A DNA stretch of 64,000 nt, from positions 9,863,525 through 9,927,524 of the forward strand of contig JAJEKV010000017.1 in NCBI GenBank assembly GCA_021234155.1, given 5' to 3'. The translations under genes and the position numbers were made by a program. The stretch is from Isoetes taiwanensis (taxonomy: Eukaryota; Streptophyta; Lycopodiopsida; Isoetales; Isoetaceae). The notes under the pieces were generated by a model that saw only the letters and a program-made list of their open reading frames with translations, had not been told where the DNA came from and did no database searches. Shown piece by piece: positions 34,166 through 46,589 of this stretch (position 1 is the stretch's first letter; every line of letters begins with the position of its first letter).

Positions 34166-34984
34166 ATGCATAAGAATTTCAAATGCATAAGAGTGATTTA
34201 CTTGCTTGTATATGAGATTCCACTCTATCCCTATTGTGATAGTAGTAATGCAACTAAAGTACAATAATTTCATCAATCAGTAATTAACTTTTGGTAAATA
34301 CCCATTAGTAGTATAGTCTTCTAATTTGATTTTATCCTATGGTACACATGCTTTGTTGTACAAAACTCTCTCGTCATTCTATCATGCATTAAGTTTTCAT
34401 ACCCTACAAAAAACCATAATCAGCTGTCTTTATATGCTTTGTACACTCTTTTGAGAGGAATTAAAAATTCATTACGTGCTACATTTTTCTATGACCCTAA
34501 CTCTTTGGCTTTTCCTTTCCTCCACAACAAGTTCAAACGGCAGAGCACATCATTGCAAAGAATTTTATGATATAGCATGTACTTTCTGCATATAAATATC
34601 CTAGCCTAAACATGCAGTACACACGCTAAGGATGTGCAACATTGAATAGCAATTAGAGCACATGAAATTACCTAACTTTAGATAGATCCAAATTGTAAAC
34701 GAGAGTTGAATAGAACATCCGTATTTGGTATATGCAATAAGCTGCAAGCAGTTATTTGGCAGCCCTGATTAGTCAGAGTAACCTAATAAAGACATCGCAA
34801 TGTGTGTGTGTGTGTATGTTTTTTTTTTTATGTAGGTGTGGAAAGTTTTCCATGTAGATGTAGAAACTTTCTATATGAAAGCCTTCTATCTACCGTTCGA
34901 AAGGAAACATATTTGGCATTTATTTTGCTAGAATTATCACTAGAAATGACTATGTGTGAATTGACACCCCAGATGGTGTCAATG
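34166..34984. other. No recognisable gene; short TG run
   Basis: AT-rich sequence between two LINEs. A (TG)7 tract lies at about 34801-34815. No domain is visible in the short frames. Confidence 0.5.
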
Positions 34985-34999
34985 AAAACGATGTGTCAA

Positions 35000-37900
35000 G
35001 CGATGAATTCACAAGCTGGAATTCTCTCCTTTCTTCTCACCACCTCTCTTTGGCCAGAGTTATTCCCAACTCTTTTAGTTGGAATGATCACAGAGATTAG
35101 CCAGTTTGTTGTCTCCATGACAGATTCTATCTTAGTGAAACCTTATGGAGTAACAGCTCTAGAGTTACTAATCTCACTAATTATACTCTCTCTGATCATT
35201 TCCCTCAACTCATTAGCATATGTGGTACTAGTGGCCAGAGGAAAAGAAATTCTTACTTTAAGTTGAATACTAATCTCCTTGAGCAGGATGTTTTTTTGCC
35301 TAATCTTCAGCAGATCATATCTCAGGAGGAGAAGCCTTCTGGTAATCGGGGTTGGATGGATTGGTGGGTTAAGGTTTCTAAGAGAATCAAGAACTGGCTC
35401 AAAGTTTGGGGAAAAGATGTCCATAGAAGTAATACTGCCCATCTTCAGGACCTAAGATCCCAGCTAAACTTGGCTCAAGGTCAACAAAGAGACGACATCA
35501 AAATCCAGATAGAAAGAGAAGAAATTAGAATAGCCAGAGGCTGGAAGATCAAGGCAAAAGTTAAGGAGCTCAAGGAGGATGAAAGGAGCAACTCAAAGTA
35601 TTTCTTCATCAAAGCCAAAGGCAGAGTAAAGAAAAATCACATCTATAGCATTCTTTGGGAAGGTAATAATATCGATAATGACACTCAGCTAAAGTGTGCT
35701 GCCAAAGATCACTTCTCCAGGATCATGGGAACTGAGGAAAATATCAGAGGGGAAGATATAGAGAATTTTGTGCATATCCAGCAGAAAGTGACTGAGCAGA
35801 TGAATGACAGTTTATCCAGGCCTTTCACCTATGATGAAATGCTCAAGGTTCTCCAGGGGATGGAGAATGATAAGACTCCAGGCCCGGATGGTCTCCCAGC
35901 TGAGTTCTTCAAGCAATCTTGGGGAATTCTTGGTATGGATATTGTCTCCCTGGCCAATGAGTTTTTAATAACCAAGTATCTAGATTGCAGAATTAATACA
36001 AGTTTAATTGCCCTCATCCCGAAAATTGAGCTCCCAATTACCTTCTCTGATTATAGACCCATCTCTCTGACCAATGTGGTTTATAAGTTAATTACAGGTG
36101 CCATTGCTGCCAGACTCAAACCTATTCTGGAGGAGGTCATCGGCAATACTCAAAGTGCTATCTCAAGGGAAGGTATATTCTAGATAATGTTGCTGCAGCT
36201 TCTCTAGGTATCTCCTGGGCCAAAGATTCTAACCAGTCAATTGGCCTCCTTAAATTAGACATTACAAAGGCCTTTGACTCGGTAAGTTGGGCTTTTCTCT
36301 GCTAGTGTTGCAAAAAACTTGGTTTCTCTGACAATGTAATCTCTGTCTTCCAAGCTATTCTTAAGAACTCTAGATCTGCAGTTCTTATAAATGGTTATTG
36401 TAGTCCTTTCTTTGATATTAAAAGGGGGGTCAAGCAAGGATGCCCTCTTGCACCTTTCCTATTTCTAATTGTAATGGAAGGTTTAAATAGCAATTTCAAG
36501 AGGGCAAAAGACCTCCAATTAATTAAGGGTCTCAGTCTTCCCTCCCAGGAGACAAACGAGAGTCTCAATGTCCATTTTGTAGATGATACCTTCTTATTCC
36601 TTCATTTGGAGGATCAATCCATACAGAATACTCAAGCTATCTTGGAGGACTTTGGCAAATGCTCGGGGTGCAGAATTAATCCCAACAAAACCAAGCTGAT
36701 ATCAAGGCATCAAGAAGAGGGTGAGATTGCAGCAGCAAGTTTGGGATGTATGTATCTCTCCCCTAATACTAAAACGAAAATTCTAGGCATTCCTTATGCT
36801 ATCAGAATTAATGCTTCTGACCTTTGGGAAGACCTGATCGACAAATTTTACAGAAAGGTTGACTCCCTTAACTCTAAATTTTTATCTAAAAATGGGAGAG
36901 CTATTCTGGCAAATTCTGTCATCTCCTCCTCTCAGGTCTACTAGTCCTCCATTATTATGGCCCCTAAGAAGGTCCTTGCTAAAATGCAAAGTATCATTGG
37001 AAGGTTCATTGCAGGTGGATCTAGTAGGAGGTGCTGGGTCCCTATTTCTATGGAAGAATGTTGCAAGCATAAAAAGAAGGGAGGTCTAGGGGTCATCAAC
37101 ATAGAGAAGCAGGCTACTGCTTTGGCTGCTAAATATTTTTTCAGGGCTTGCAATAACCAGATCAATCACCCTGTGAGTGTTCTCATTTCCCATTACATTA
37201 GAAAATGTCATCCCTCTGGCTGGAGAAACCTCAAAATGCAATTGCCTCATAGTATCTACTTTGAGTTTACTGTCCCTGCCACCATGCCTCTGATTATCAA
37301 GAAATGGATTAGAGCTTGGCTTAAGGTCAAAGGCATGTACACATGGAAATAAGGGCTTTCACAGGATCAGCCCATCTTCTGGAGTCCCTCTCTTATTTTG
37401 GACGACCCTAATATATGTCTCGCCACTAATTTCCCTAAGTTAACCAAGCAGTGGACTGACAGAGGTATTATCTACTTTAGGGACATTAATGATGATTTTG
37501 ACTACCAAGAATCCACTCTTACAGACCTTGGAGATGACTCCAGACAACTCTTCAATAGTATATCTCAAAGGTTGGATATTGGAGTATGGCATGATACCAA
37601 TATACTTTGGCATATTAATGGATTTTCTGGTTACAAAGTGAATTTAGCCTACATGTATTTAAACAGGCATCAAGAAATATCCATTCACATGAAATGGAAT
37701 ATTGACCCCGACAGAGTTTACAGGAACCTGACCTTTATGTGAAAAAGTCCAATTCATCCTAAAATCAAGGCATTCATGTGGCAACTCTGGCACAGAGCTC
37801 TTGCTACCAATAAAAAGAGATGGAGGCTCAACATGTCTAATTCTGACATATGTGTTAGGTGTTTGCAAGATCAGGAAGATGAAGAGCATCTGTTTAAAAA

Positions 37901-39310
37901 CTGCTTATGGGCAGAATGGATTCTGGAATTAGCAAAAACTGAGCTAAACATTCCAGGCTTATCCCAAATGCATGCTACTGAGCTCTTTTTCCCTGATAAT
38001 CCAGTTGAATGGAGGAGGTACAAGAAACACCTTGATTTTCAAGGAGGAAATCATCTGGCCCAATGCCATAATTAAACAAACCTAATATGACATAAATTGG
38101 GTGTTGGAAGTCTATGGAAATCAGAATTTATGCTGAATTATATTATTAATTCTGGTACTCTTTTGCCTGCAGGTAATATCTGAATCATGTTCAAGAGGAT
38201 GAATCTCCATGCAAATGCACTGTGGCTCACTCAGTTTGGAGTTGAAGTTCCCAATGAACATGGATAAGACTGCCACAGCCACTGCAATTGCGCCTGCACA
38301 TCCTACTTTGATGAGAAAAGATACATCTTATGTACCGCCAAGGACAAAAAGGACAGATTTAATCCAGGAAAGGCTCATCTCTGTTTGGGGTCCGGGCTCG
38401 GGATCGCCTGAGGGACAGATCTCTGTGAGATCCGTGAAGTCCGGCAGGGCAAATCCTGAGACACTCTTGTCACGCGGGATTTTTGCTAACAGAGGAAAGA
38501 ACAAGAAAAACTCAGATAAAACAGCAATGGCAATACACAATGAAACACACAAGACACTTGTGGAGAACACGGCAATCCATTGATCAAAACAAGTGTACAA
38601 TGAAGGCTCAAAAGAGCGCACAACAGGCGACCAGCATGTCTGCTCTGTAGTGACACAAAAGAACACTCTGAACCCTCTTTTTGAAGGAGCAAAAATGCTA
38701 CAATATATAGGAACACGGAGTGGCCTACGGGCCTGAATCTGATCCTCATCATGACAACGCGTGCTCCACTACTTGGGCACTCGAACAGGAATCTGAGCTG
38801 TCCGCGGCCGTGCTAACAGACAAGTAGTGGCCCGCCGTGGGTCCTACCTTTGGGTCTTCTGCTTCTTGGAGGAGCTTTGACCCGCCGTGGCGCCTTGTGG
38901 ATCCCTCTTCTTGGACACCGTGGCCAGTGGGGCCTCGCCCTCATGCAGCAAGTATAGACCTGTGTGTCTGCCAGGCACAGGGCTAACAATCTCTACAAAT
39001 GCCCCTATTGCCTATTCATTGTAGCCAATAAGGGGATGGGAAGAAAGGATCATTCTAAGAGGGAGCCTAAGAAGAGAAGATTTTCGGGAGAATACTGATC
39101 TCCTTGTGGATCCTGATACTAGTTACTACACCTTTTTGAACTGCCAAGACTTTTCATGCTCTATTTTGTTTTTGGATAGTTCGATATTTTCAGGGTCCCT
39201 AACCTACCCTTTCCTAAAGGTTATTTCTAAAAAAGCTTTTATTAGCTATCCATGTACTTTTATTATACGGATTTAAATATACTGCCTTCAATTTAAAAAA
39301 AAAAAAAAAA
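35000..39310 (+). mobile_element. L1-like LINE, 5'-truncated, with 15-bp target duplication
   Basis: AAAACGATGTGTCAA lies at 34985-34999 and again at 39311-39325, right after a poly(A) tail that begins at about 39294. The element starts inside the endonuclease (SETLWSNS, SDHFPQ near 35130-35210) and continues with RT, zinc finger and 3' UTR. It is therefore a 5'-truncated insertion. The segment at about 38260-39000 does not look like LINE sequence and could be a further nested insertion. Confidence 0.93.
35263..38075 (+). pseudogene. L1-like ORF2: reverse transcriptase and zinc finger
   Basis: The 306-residue frame 35263-36183 holds the region before RT and the RT start: KTPGPDGLPAEFFK, ITFSDYRPISLTNVVYKL. 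The next frames carry LLKLDITKAFDSV (first catalytic Asp), KRGVKQGCPLAPFLF, then FVDDTFLFLH at 36590, where the usual FADD is FVDD. Later frames show KCSGCRINPNKTKL, CWVPISMEECCKHKKKGGLGV, and the zinc finger HPKIKAFMWQLWHRAL with CVRCLQDQEDEEHLFKNC (37755-37915). At least four frameshifts and stops break it. It belongs to a different LINE family from LINE-A. Confidence 0.92.
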
Positions 39311-39325
39311 AAAACGATGTGTCAA

Positions 39326-41290
39326 AGAGCCAATTATCTAGGGGAAGTGTGTCAAAGGATATATGCACACCTTGTAATGTTCACCTCTAATTAATAAACT
39401 TTCCATTCTTCTGTAAAGAGGGGGTATCTTAGTTTGAGAAGTTGTTTCAAAAGAAACTTCAAAAAATTTGAAATATGTCATCTAACCACCATAAAATATA
39501 AATTGTGTCAAAAAAAAATTAAGTGCCTAGCTTACATGGATAGTATGCCAATAAATAAGGTAAAATTTGGAGCATTAATCAAATTCTACTTCGCTAACTT
39601 CTATACTTATCATTCTCCTAGCTTACATGGCTAGTATGCCAATAAATAAGGTAAACTTTGGAGCATTAATCAAATTCTACTTCGCTAACTTCTATACTTA
39701 TCATTCTATTATTGTGTGATCTTAGGCATTCGTCAAAGTCAAAATTTGATTTTATTTTATTTTTTCTTTCCGGCATGGTCTAATAGTAGGACCTTAAACC
39801 ACCACACCAGAAATCGTGGGTTAAAGTACGGCCAACATCACCATTTAGTTAGGGGGTCCTTAAAATCCATTGCCCCGAGGCCACGAGATCAAGTAAGACA
39901 AATCGATCTTGTGGTAAGGACCTTAAATCTGCCATATGTAATAGATAATCACATGCAAGCAACTCCTAGTATAAGGTATCACAGCTGGATAATGGATTGG
40001 TTTTCATGTGATACGTAGAACTATACTCATGATATGATGGTAAATAGACTGATGTCCTTCTATAAAAGGCACTTATTTTTTGAACTTCTTGTTTGACAGT
40101 TTAGAAAGAAGCGTCTCGGGGTCCTCGCATCTTACGGTGTCTCAATTCTAGTATTCATTTGTCCATCCAAATTAGCACTATTTTTTAGTATTATGGGAAT
40201 AGGGAAATTCAAAATTCATGATAATTTCCCTTGGGGAAGGGGGGTTGATTCCCCTTTTTCCAAGGGGGAGAAATCTCCCTTTTTTTTGTCCATTTTTTGT
40301 TCAAGCTTCTTTCGATCTGATGACCAAAGACGAAGATAGGAGGTAAAAATGGTGTTTGCAGAAGCAATGACAAAAAGCAAGCAAGATGAAATGGAAATTG
40401 TCAAATGGAAATTTAGATGGGAGTATTGAGCATACCAAAATCAATTGCATCATGCAGCCTACGTAATTGCACAATTAGCACGTCCTGGTCATCTTCAATT
40501 AAAGGGCTAAAAAACATAGAACGTGAAAACCTTAAGAAAGTTCAAAATCAATTGACAAGGTTATGTCTGAATTTATAAGACCACTTTCTGTGTCCTCTGA
40601 TGAGTTTGTAACAAGTGTTTCATATTCTATTATATATTTTGGAGCACTACCATCTTTTACGATATTTTGGATCTTCAACATATGTCTTAGGCAGAAATGG
40701 AAACTACTTCAATGTCTATAGACCAGAAGAAAGAATTATGCCATCTAGTTGAGAACAACAAAGTGAAAAGAGTGGAGTCCAATGATAAATTAGCAACATT
40801 AGTCATGGCACCTGGGAAGGTTAGGCATGTAGTAAAAGATTAGCATGGCTTTAGGAATTCTTCCAAAAAATTGTTCCATAGCTAAGAAGCACCATATTGC
40901 ATTTTAGGCTCTTGTTGGAAGAAAGATTGAAAAGTTTTTGGACTATTGGGCTAACTATACTAGAGCTTCTCATCGCTTCAAGGACATGAGATTTGATAGA
41001 GGAAAAATATCTTATGCGTCCAACACATTACCTTGTCGAAGTAATTGCTAGTAATTTTCATAAGTTTTGTGGTTATTGCTGATTCTAATAGGAAGTGTGT
41101 CTGCATTCGAATTAATCTGCAAGTGGTATATCACAAAAAATGTATAATTATGTAAAATGTATAATTATACGGCCATTTTACTATGGTTTGCATATGATTC
41201 TGTTATTGTATTTGTGTGAGGGTATGCCAATAGTATTTATAGAGCGCGTGTTATATTTCTTGTTAGTTTTCACTCCCAATCTATGGTTTT
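39326..41290. other. AT-rich stretch without recognisable gene
   Basis: No domain visible in short frames. It includes a tandem duplication (39526-39707). An ACC/GGG-rich palindromic stretch of CCCCTT and AAGGGG blocks lies near 40225-40285. Confidence 0.5.
39526..39707. repeat. Tandem duplication, 91-bp unit
   Basis: The unit starting CCTAGCTTACATGG occurs twice in a row (39526-39616, 39617-39707) with only one or two differences, which suggests a recent local duplication. Confidence 0.92.
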
Positions 41291-41417
41291 GGCATGCACG
41301 CATGCATGCATGCATTGCATGCATGCACACAATGGATGCATACAGTGCATGCATACATGCAATGCATGCACTTTGCAATGCATGCGCACAGTGCATGCAA
41401 ACCATGCAATGCATGCA
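41291..41417. repeat. ATGC-type simple repeat
   Basis: Runs of GCATGCATGCATGCATT and variants with ACAC or ATGG breaks. The sequence is nearly its own reverse complement, so all frames across it give Met/His/Ala/Cys repeats with no meaning. Confidence 0.9.
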
Positions 41418-42389
41418 CGTGAGTCCCTTTAGTACTTAACACTATACAAGGCACATTGCTTACTTTCTTTTGCGGCCATATAGGTATTTTCACATAAGAG
41501 ACATATAACATTCATCTTCACGGTAAATTTGGAGATTAGCTTTATTTGTATGAGAGCTAGAATTCACAAATCCCCAGTTCATATCGATATAGCTTATTAT
41601 GCTCGAGTAGCAAACTGTGATACTGTGTTCATGCACGCAGCAAGGTCCAGTACTATGTTCATGAGAATCTCGTTGCCTTTGCTTGTATTTTAGTCTTTAA
41701 AGAAGAACAGAGGATATACCTCTCAAAGCATAATTTGCAAGCCTCTTCATCATGTGAGTCCAACTGAAGAAAGCTTTGAAGTAAGTTTTGTCAAGTTGTG
41801 ATTACATAGTTGTGATTTGCGTGTTGGGCAAGGGTTATTCTACGGGAGATCAAAGTTGCAAGTTGCAATAAGCTAACTTGCTGTCAATAGACAAACTTAC
41901 TTATAGGATATTTTAAAATGTAATTTCAATTTGTATCCTGTAATTCCAATTTGTATTCTGAATATATGCATATTGGCATACATTTTATTATTATTTACAT
42001 ATTTGTTTGTCAATTTGTGCTGTAAGCATAAGGTTCATGATTGTTATTGCTTTGCTTTATTTGTTCGTTTTATTACTTGCTACAAGGTTGCCTTCGACTC
42101 TAAACATATTTCAATGGTCTGGGACACCATGGTATATTTCTAAGGTATTTGAGGCTGCAAGGCAACCTAGCTACCAAAGAAGAAGGTGTGCTCAACTAGG
42201 GATATTTACACTTCGTTATATTCTACAACATATGGTATTCCATGTTCCTTACTACCCCATGACCTTATTTTCTATGTTTTTTTAATGTTCGTACACATTT
42301 CTTACAACATTCACACATATTTCGTACAACATTTATATTTATTTCGTACATATTATGTAGCTTATTAATAATAATATATTAATATAACA
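41418..42389. other. No recognisable gene
   Basis: AT-rich; short frames without known domains. Confidence 0.45.
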
Positions 42390-42786
42390 CATTGAACCGT
42401 TGAAAGAAGCATCAAACATATTAAGAAATTGAACCATTAAATTAAACTCCCTCGACCCCCCCAAGTTGTTTTTGCTAATATTTGTGCAGAGCGTCTAACG
42501 GTTGGCGAGGAGCCCCAAATACATATACCAATATAGGTGTACTATACATGTGTACAATGCACCTCATAACCTTTGGTTTAATTGTGTATTTGAAACTGAT
42601 AGTTAACTAAAACTTACTAAAAAATGAGTTGTGTCTAATGATGGTTGGAATCGTCCGAAAGAGACATCCAATGGTTCGAGCCTACCGATGAACGCCCTCC
42701 ACGAATATCAACAAAAACAACTGGGGGGGGAAGGGTGGTTAATTTAATGGTTCAATTTCTTAATATGTTTGATGCCCCTTTCAATG
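42390..42786. mobile_element. MITE / foldback element, 397 bp
   Basis: The left arm (about 42390-42506) and right arm (about 42670-42786) are inverted copies. AGCATCAAACATATTAAGAA, ATTGAACCATTAAATTAA, a run of C (or G) and GTTGTTTTTG occur in both, with similarity reaching about 110 bases. The centre is non-coding. The ends read CATTGAA on both strands. I could not set a target duplication, so the superfamily is unknown. Confidence 0.82.
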
Positions 42787-43640
42787 ATTTTAGTACTATT
42801 GATGGTTGATAATGGAGCATTTCCTATCATGCCTAAGATGAATGCACGTCTAATGCCTACACCTTTCGTCACCCTTGGCGTAGGAGGTGGCTTATCCTCC
42901 ATAGGTGGTTCCCTATCATGCACCTATCCATCTCAGTTCTAGGACTCATGCGTGCCTAATTACTTATAGACATGACATCATAGCATAGGGAACGTTAAAG
43001 GTGATCCCATGGTCGCCCATGATCACATGCATAACCTACATGGCTACCCAAAAGTGATTGCGTGCATTCTTTGACCCGTCAAGGTCGAGTCTCTACTGAA
43101 TGCCTGTGCTCACCTTGCCGAATCATTGCTGACGATGTCCATGGCGAGCTGGCCCTCACATTGCTCCATAAACTGTGGGTACTACTTTTCAAGATCAGAT
43201 TTAAGTACCCATGTCGCATCTTCCACTGGCAAGTGTCTCCACTTGACCAAATATTGGAGGAACTGAGATCTCCTTGTTTTCTTATATGCCTTGTCAAGAA
43301 GAACTTCTGGAACAATCTCAAGAACACCATTGCACATTAAACGAGAGCAAATCATCTAAACGGGAGCAAAAGGAATATTCTGTGAAGATTCCTTTCTTTT
43401 TTTAAAAAAGAGGCTAAATTGAGGGGTAAAAAAAGAAAAAAAAAACATAAAACTGTATTTTGGCCCCCCAAAAAACAGCTAATTAATTGACTGTGCTAAA
43501 GTGACACTTTTGCAACCAATTAGAAGTTTCCTAAAGCGTGTTTTTAAAAAGAACTCCTGTTCTAAGAGAGTATAACTTTTAACCGAAATTATAAGTGAAG
43601 TAGTAACTGAATTTGTAGTATATTATTTTTTATCTAAAAT
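42787..43640. other. No recognisable gene
   Basis: Frames at 43062-43340 and on the opposite strand show no known domain. An A-rich run lies at 43395-43450. Confidence 0.45.
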
Positions 43641-44300
43641 ATGGAGATACTCGCGAAAAGAGAACTCGAGTAGTAGAATACCTTTTTTGTCCTGGATTAT
43701 ATTTGTACTCCGTAGTAGCGAAATGAAACAGGTCCGCCGCTTTCCCATAAGCCAGACGTTGTACGCCCTCGAAGACATCATCCTTTGCGAGTTCTAATGT
43801 TGGACCATTCTGTGGGGGTATGGGTTCGCATCCCAGGGGGATCATAGAGCTGCTGCAAGTACCGCTCCCACTGCCTAGTAGTGATATGTCATGTAGGCTG
43901 CACTGGCTTTCAAAGCACCCTTCTCTAGAAGGTTCTAAGATGACAGTCAAGCAGGTAGAACATTTCCCCTTGATGCCTCGCAAGGTACCGTGCTTTCTTT
44001 GCCTTCAACAATGCGCGATATTGTGCAGTGGCCTGTGGGCGCATAGCTGGATCCGTGATCTGGCGAAGCTTACATTTGTGTTCCTTATACTCAGCATCAA
44101 AACACTGGTTATGCGGGAAGGTTGTGTTTTCTGAGATCCTTCATGGGTGGGTTCTCTCAAAACACCTTTCTGCTGCAGTTTATAGCAGCTCAATCAGTTG
44201 GCTTGTTTGTTGCTCTAGCGAGGTGGCTTGCAAAATTCCTGCCATGTCATCTGTGAGCATTCCGGCATAGGCCTCTGCCTTTTCATAATCCAGTCGCAAC
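43640..44300 (-). pseudogene. LINE-C linker between endonuclease and RT
   Basis: Frames on the minus strand (43983-43630, 44193-44005) are broken. VFEGVQRLAYGKAADLF near 43735-43790 matches the pre-RT element corresponding to EEVKEGLRHLSNGKSP in LINE-A. RT proper is absent. Confidence 0.6.
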
Positions 44301-44389
44301 TAAGGTTGGTGAGAAGCCGCCACAGAAAGGGTTCTAACTGCCTGCAAGGCCAGTTTCAGGTAGAGTAGAAGGTGATCTGAGTCGGCCTC

Positions 44390-45160
44390 CTCGTCTCTAG
44401 TGTCTGTGCCTACTCAAAAGTGTGATGATAGGCATATCCTGCTCAGCCACTAAGACATAATCTACCACACTAGATCCTCCACCCCGGTTCTCCTGTCTAC
44501 AAGTGCATTCGCGGGAAGAGGGCCACTGTATCAGGCCTTTGCAAATCATCAAGTCAAAGATACCACATAGTAAAAGCATCTACCTACCAAAGCACGTGAT
44601 CTAGTTGTCATCTGATGTCCATCATCAAGTTGCCTCTGCAGGGCGTAGCTGCAGCACATCGTCTGCCAGGGGTCAAGTCTTGTGGGTTGCTCCAGTCTTG
44701 TTCGTGCATTGAAACCTCCAAGGAGTATGACACTACCCAATTGCTTGTGCTGCTGGATGTCATCATACAGATCAATGTAAGGATTCATCCTATCTACATC
44801 TGATTGGTTGGGATAGAAGTTTCTCTCTGCATGAGGGAAGTAGCAGGCGGCCAGGAAGAGAGGGTTGCCACTAGAATTATGCACGCGCACCCATAGGTAC
44901 CAGTTGTGTCTGTTTGTCTTGTGTAGGGAGACTGACTGCGTCAAAGATGTACGGTAATAATAGGGAACCCCATCATGTCCTCTCTTTCCTGCGTAGCTAT
45001 TGAATACTGAAAAATGCTGATATCCTGCAAGATTGGATATCTGTGCCCTGCATGCTCCCATATCTCTATGAGGAAGATAAGATCCATTCTTGCAGCCACA
45101 GAGTTGAGACTCTCCCCCTTCTATCATGGGAAACCCCGACAGTTCCAGAAGACCACTCGG
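44390..45160 (-). pseudogene. LINE-C endonuclease (APE type)
   Basis: The start MRLRVVFWNCRGFP lies at about 45150-45124. After a frameshift it continues DMGACRAQISNLAGYQHFSV, VPYYYRTSL, LAACYFPHAERNFYP and GSVILLGGFNARTR (catalytic GDFNAR block with Asp replaced by Gly). In another frame CRQENRGGGSSVVDYVLV follows (the SDHx/DYV end). These are LINE exonuclease-endonuclease-phosphatase motifs; the enzyme nicks the target to prime reverse transcription. Frameshifts and the Asp change make it inactive. Confidence 0.82.
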
Positions 45161-46566
45161 AGGCGCATTTCCCATTTGTAAGCAGCAGGTATATGTGCAG
45201 ACTGGGTTGCAAGGGAAGAGCGCAGAGCAGAAGCAGGATGAGTCGAGGGGGCGGGGTGAAAACCAGTGGGAGGATAGGTAGCATGTGGCTGAGGGGCAAT
45301 GGCCACTGAGGGAGCGGAAGCAGGGTGTGGAGCTGGAGCAGACAGGGTAGGAGCATGATCAGCTGGGGTTGGGGCTGTGGAAGAGTGGCCTTGGGGGTCT
45401 GTAGCAAAACTTGGTGGGCAAAAAATGCACATCCTCCCTCGGACTAGTCCTGCAGCTCCCCCTCGACAGCGGATGCTTCTAACCTTGGCGAGCTCTTGCC
45501 TGCGTGACTCCTGTTGCTCTAGTGTGAGGTCTCGGTCCACATACATGGACATCCCCTTCAATTGCTTGCCCTAACACAGTGTGGCATCTCGTACCTGTGC
45601 ATCTGCAACCGTGAAGATGACAATGCGGTTGTGGTTAGGGCATGGAGCACCATAGCGGCTTGCTCTTGCAATGTGTACAAGCGATGGGAATGTCATACAG
45701 TCGAGGATCTGCATTCGGAGGCGATGAACGAGATTCTCCCCCTCTTCTTCTGGCAGGCCTCGGATTACCAAATTATGGCCTCTCTGTCTGCGCTCTTGAA
45801 GTTCTGTGGCTTGTGGGTCAATGTCAGGTGTGGGCTGCAGCCTGTGCTAGGATGGTGGTGGCATGGGGTGGCTTGGTAGTGCGACAATGTGGGTTTCCAG
45901 CTGGCGGCATGCAGGTTGTGCAGGTCGTTGGCTATGCAGGACTGGTGCGGCTTGTGTTGTGGGCTCTGCTCTATGAACTTTAGAGCTCAGTTCCTGTAGA
46001 AGTTGTTGCTGCTCTGCCATCTCATGCACGCACTGCTGCAGCTGTTCATGTGCCTCTGTGTAGAGGCGTTTGCCTTGCTTGGTGATGGCTCCCGCAGCTC
46101 CTGCAACTCTCGATCTCGAACAGCGGGGCTGTGCTCGAGTTCTAGCAAGCAGGTATCCAGAGCCTAGTTTGTCACCAATAAAGGCACTTCCCGTGACTCG
46201 AGCCTACCCTGAAGGGCTCTCAGCTGTGTCTGACTCTCTTCAAAGATGACCTGCAGCCTCCTCAACCTTATATTGAAGCCGAGAGATTGTTGCCATCGTC
46301 TCCTGTACTGCCCGTTCCATGTCTTGTATCATGGCTTCCATGGTGGTGAACAGGGAGTCCAGGCGAGCCCGCATGTCAATGAGCTCCTGTCTATCCCGCG
46401 GCCTTTCAAAGTGTGCCACGCGGAGGCCATCTTCTACCTGATGTGTGTAGGTCTCCAGCTCCATGCTCCGTTGTTTCTCTGCTGCCAGGTCTATAATGCG
46501 TGCACTGTTATTCTCAATTCTGGCCTCGAGATGGCTCCAAGGATCTGCCGATGCTGAGTTCCCCAT
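45160..46566 (-). pseudogene. LINE-C ORF1 (coiled coil, RNA-binding like)
   Basis: The start codon at 46566 gives MGNSASADPWSHLEARIENN. A long coiled coil rich in Arg/Glu/Leu follows (EKQRSMELETYTHQ, RARLDSLFTTMEAMIQDMER). Further on MVIRGLPEEEGENLVHRLRM and HNRIVIFTVADAQ (45771-45571) look like the RNA-binding C-terminal domain of L1 ORF1 proteins. A Pro/Ala/Thr/His-rich tail runs to about 45170. Several frameshifts are present. Confidence 0.72.
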
Positions 46567-46589
46567 GGCGCCTAATGTGACGTTCCAGG

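Larger units (their letters stand above)
43640..46575 (-). mobile_element. LINE-C: 5' half of a LINE (ORF1, endonuclease, linker)
   Basis: The minus strand carries a coiled-coil ORF1, an APE-type endonuclease and the linker before RT, with the element ending near 43640 before RT. The order is that of LINE-A, of which the 5' part is missing in the window, and the linker shares its general pattern. It probably shows what the 5' end of that family encodes. Confidence 0.78.

Noticed and set aside
41140-41511. Overlapping ORFs on both strands with Met/His/Ala/Cys-rich repeats
   Set aside because: They are products of the near-palindromic ATGC simple repeat, which is open in every frame.
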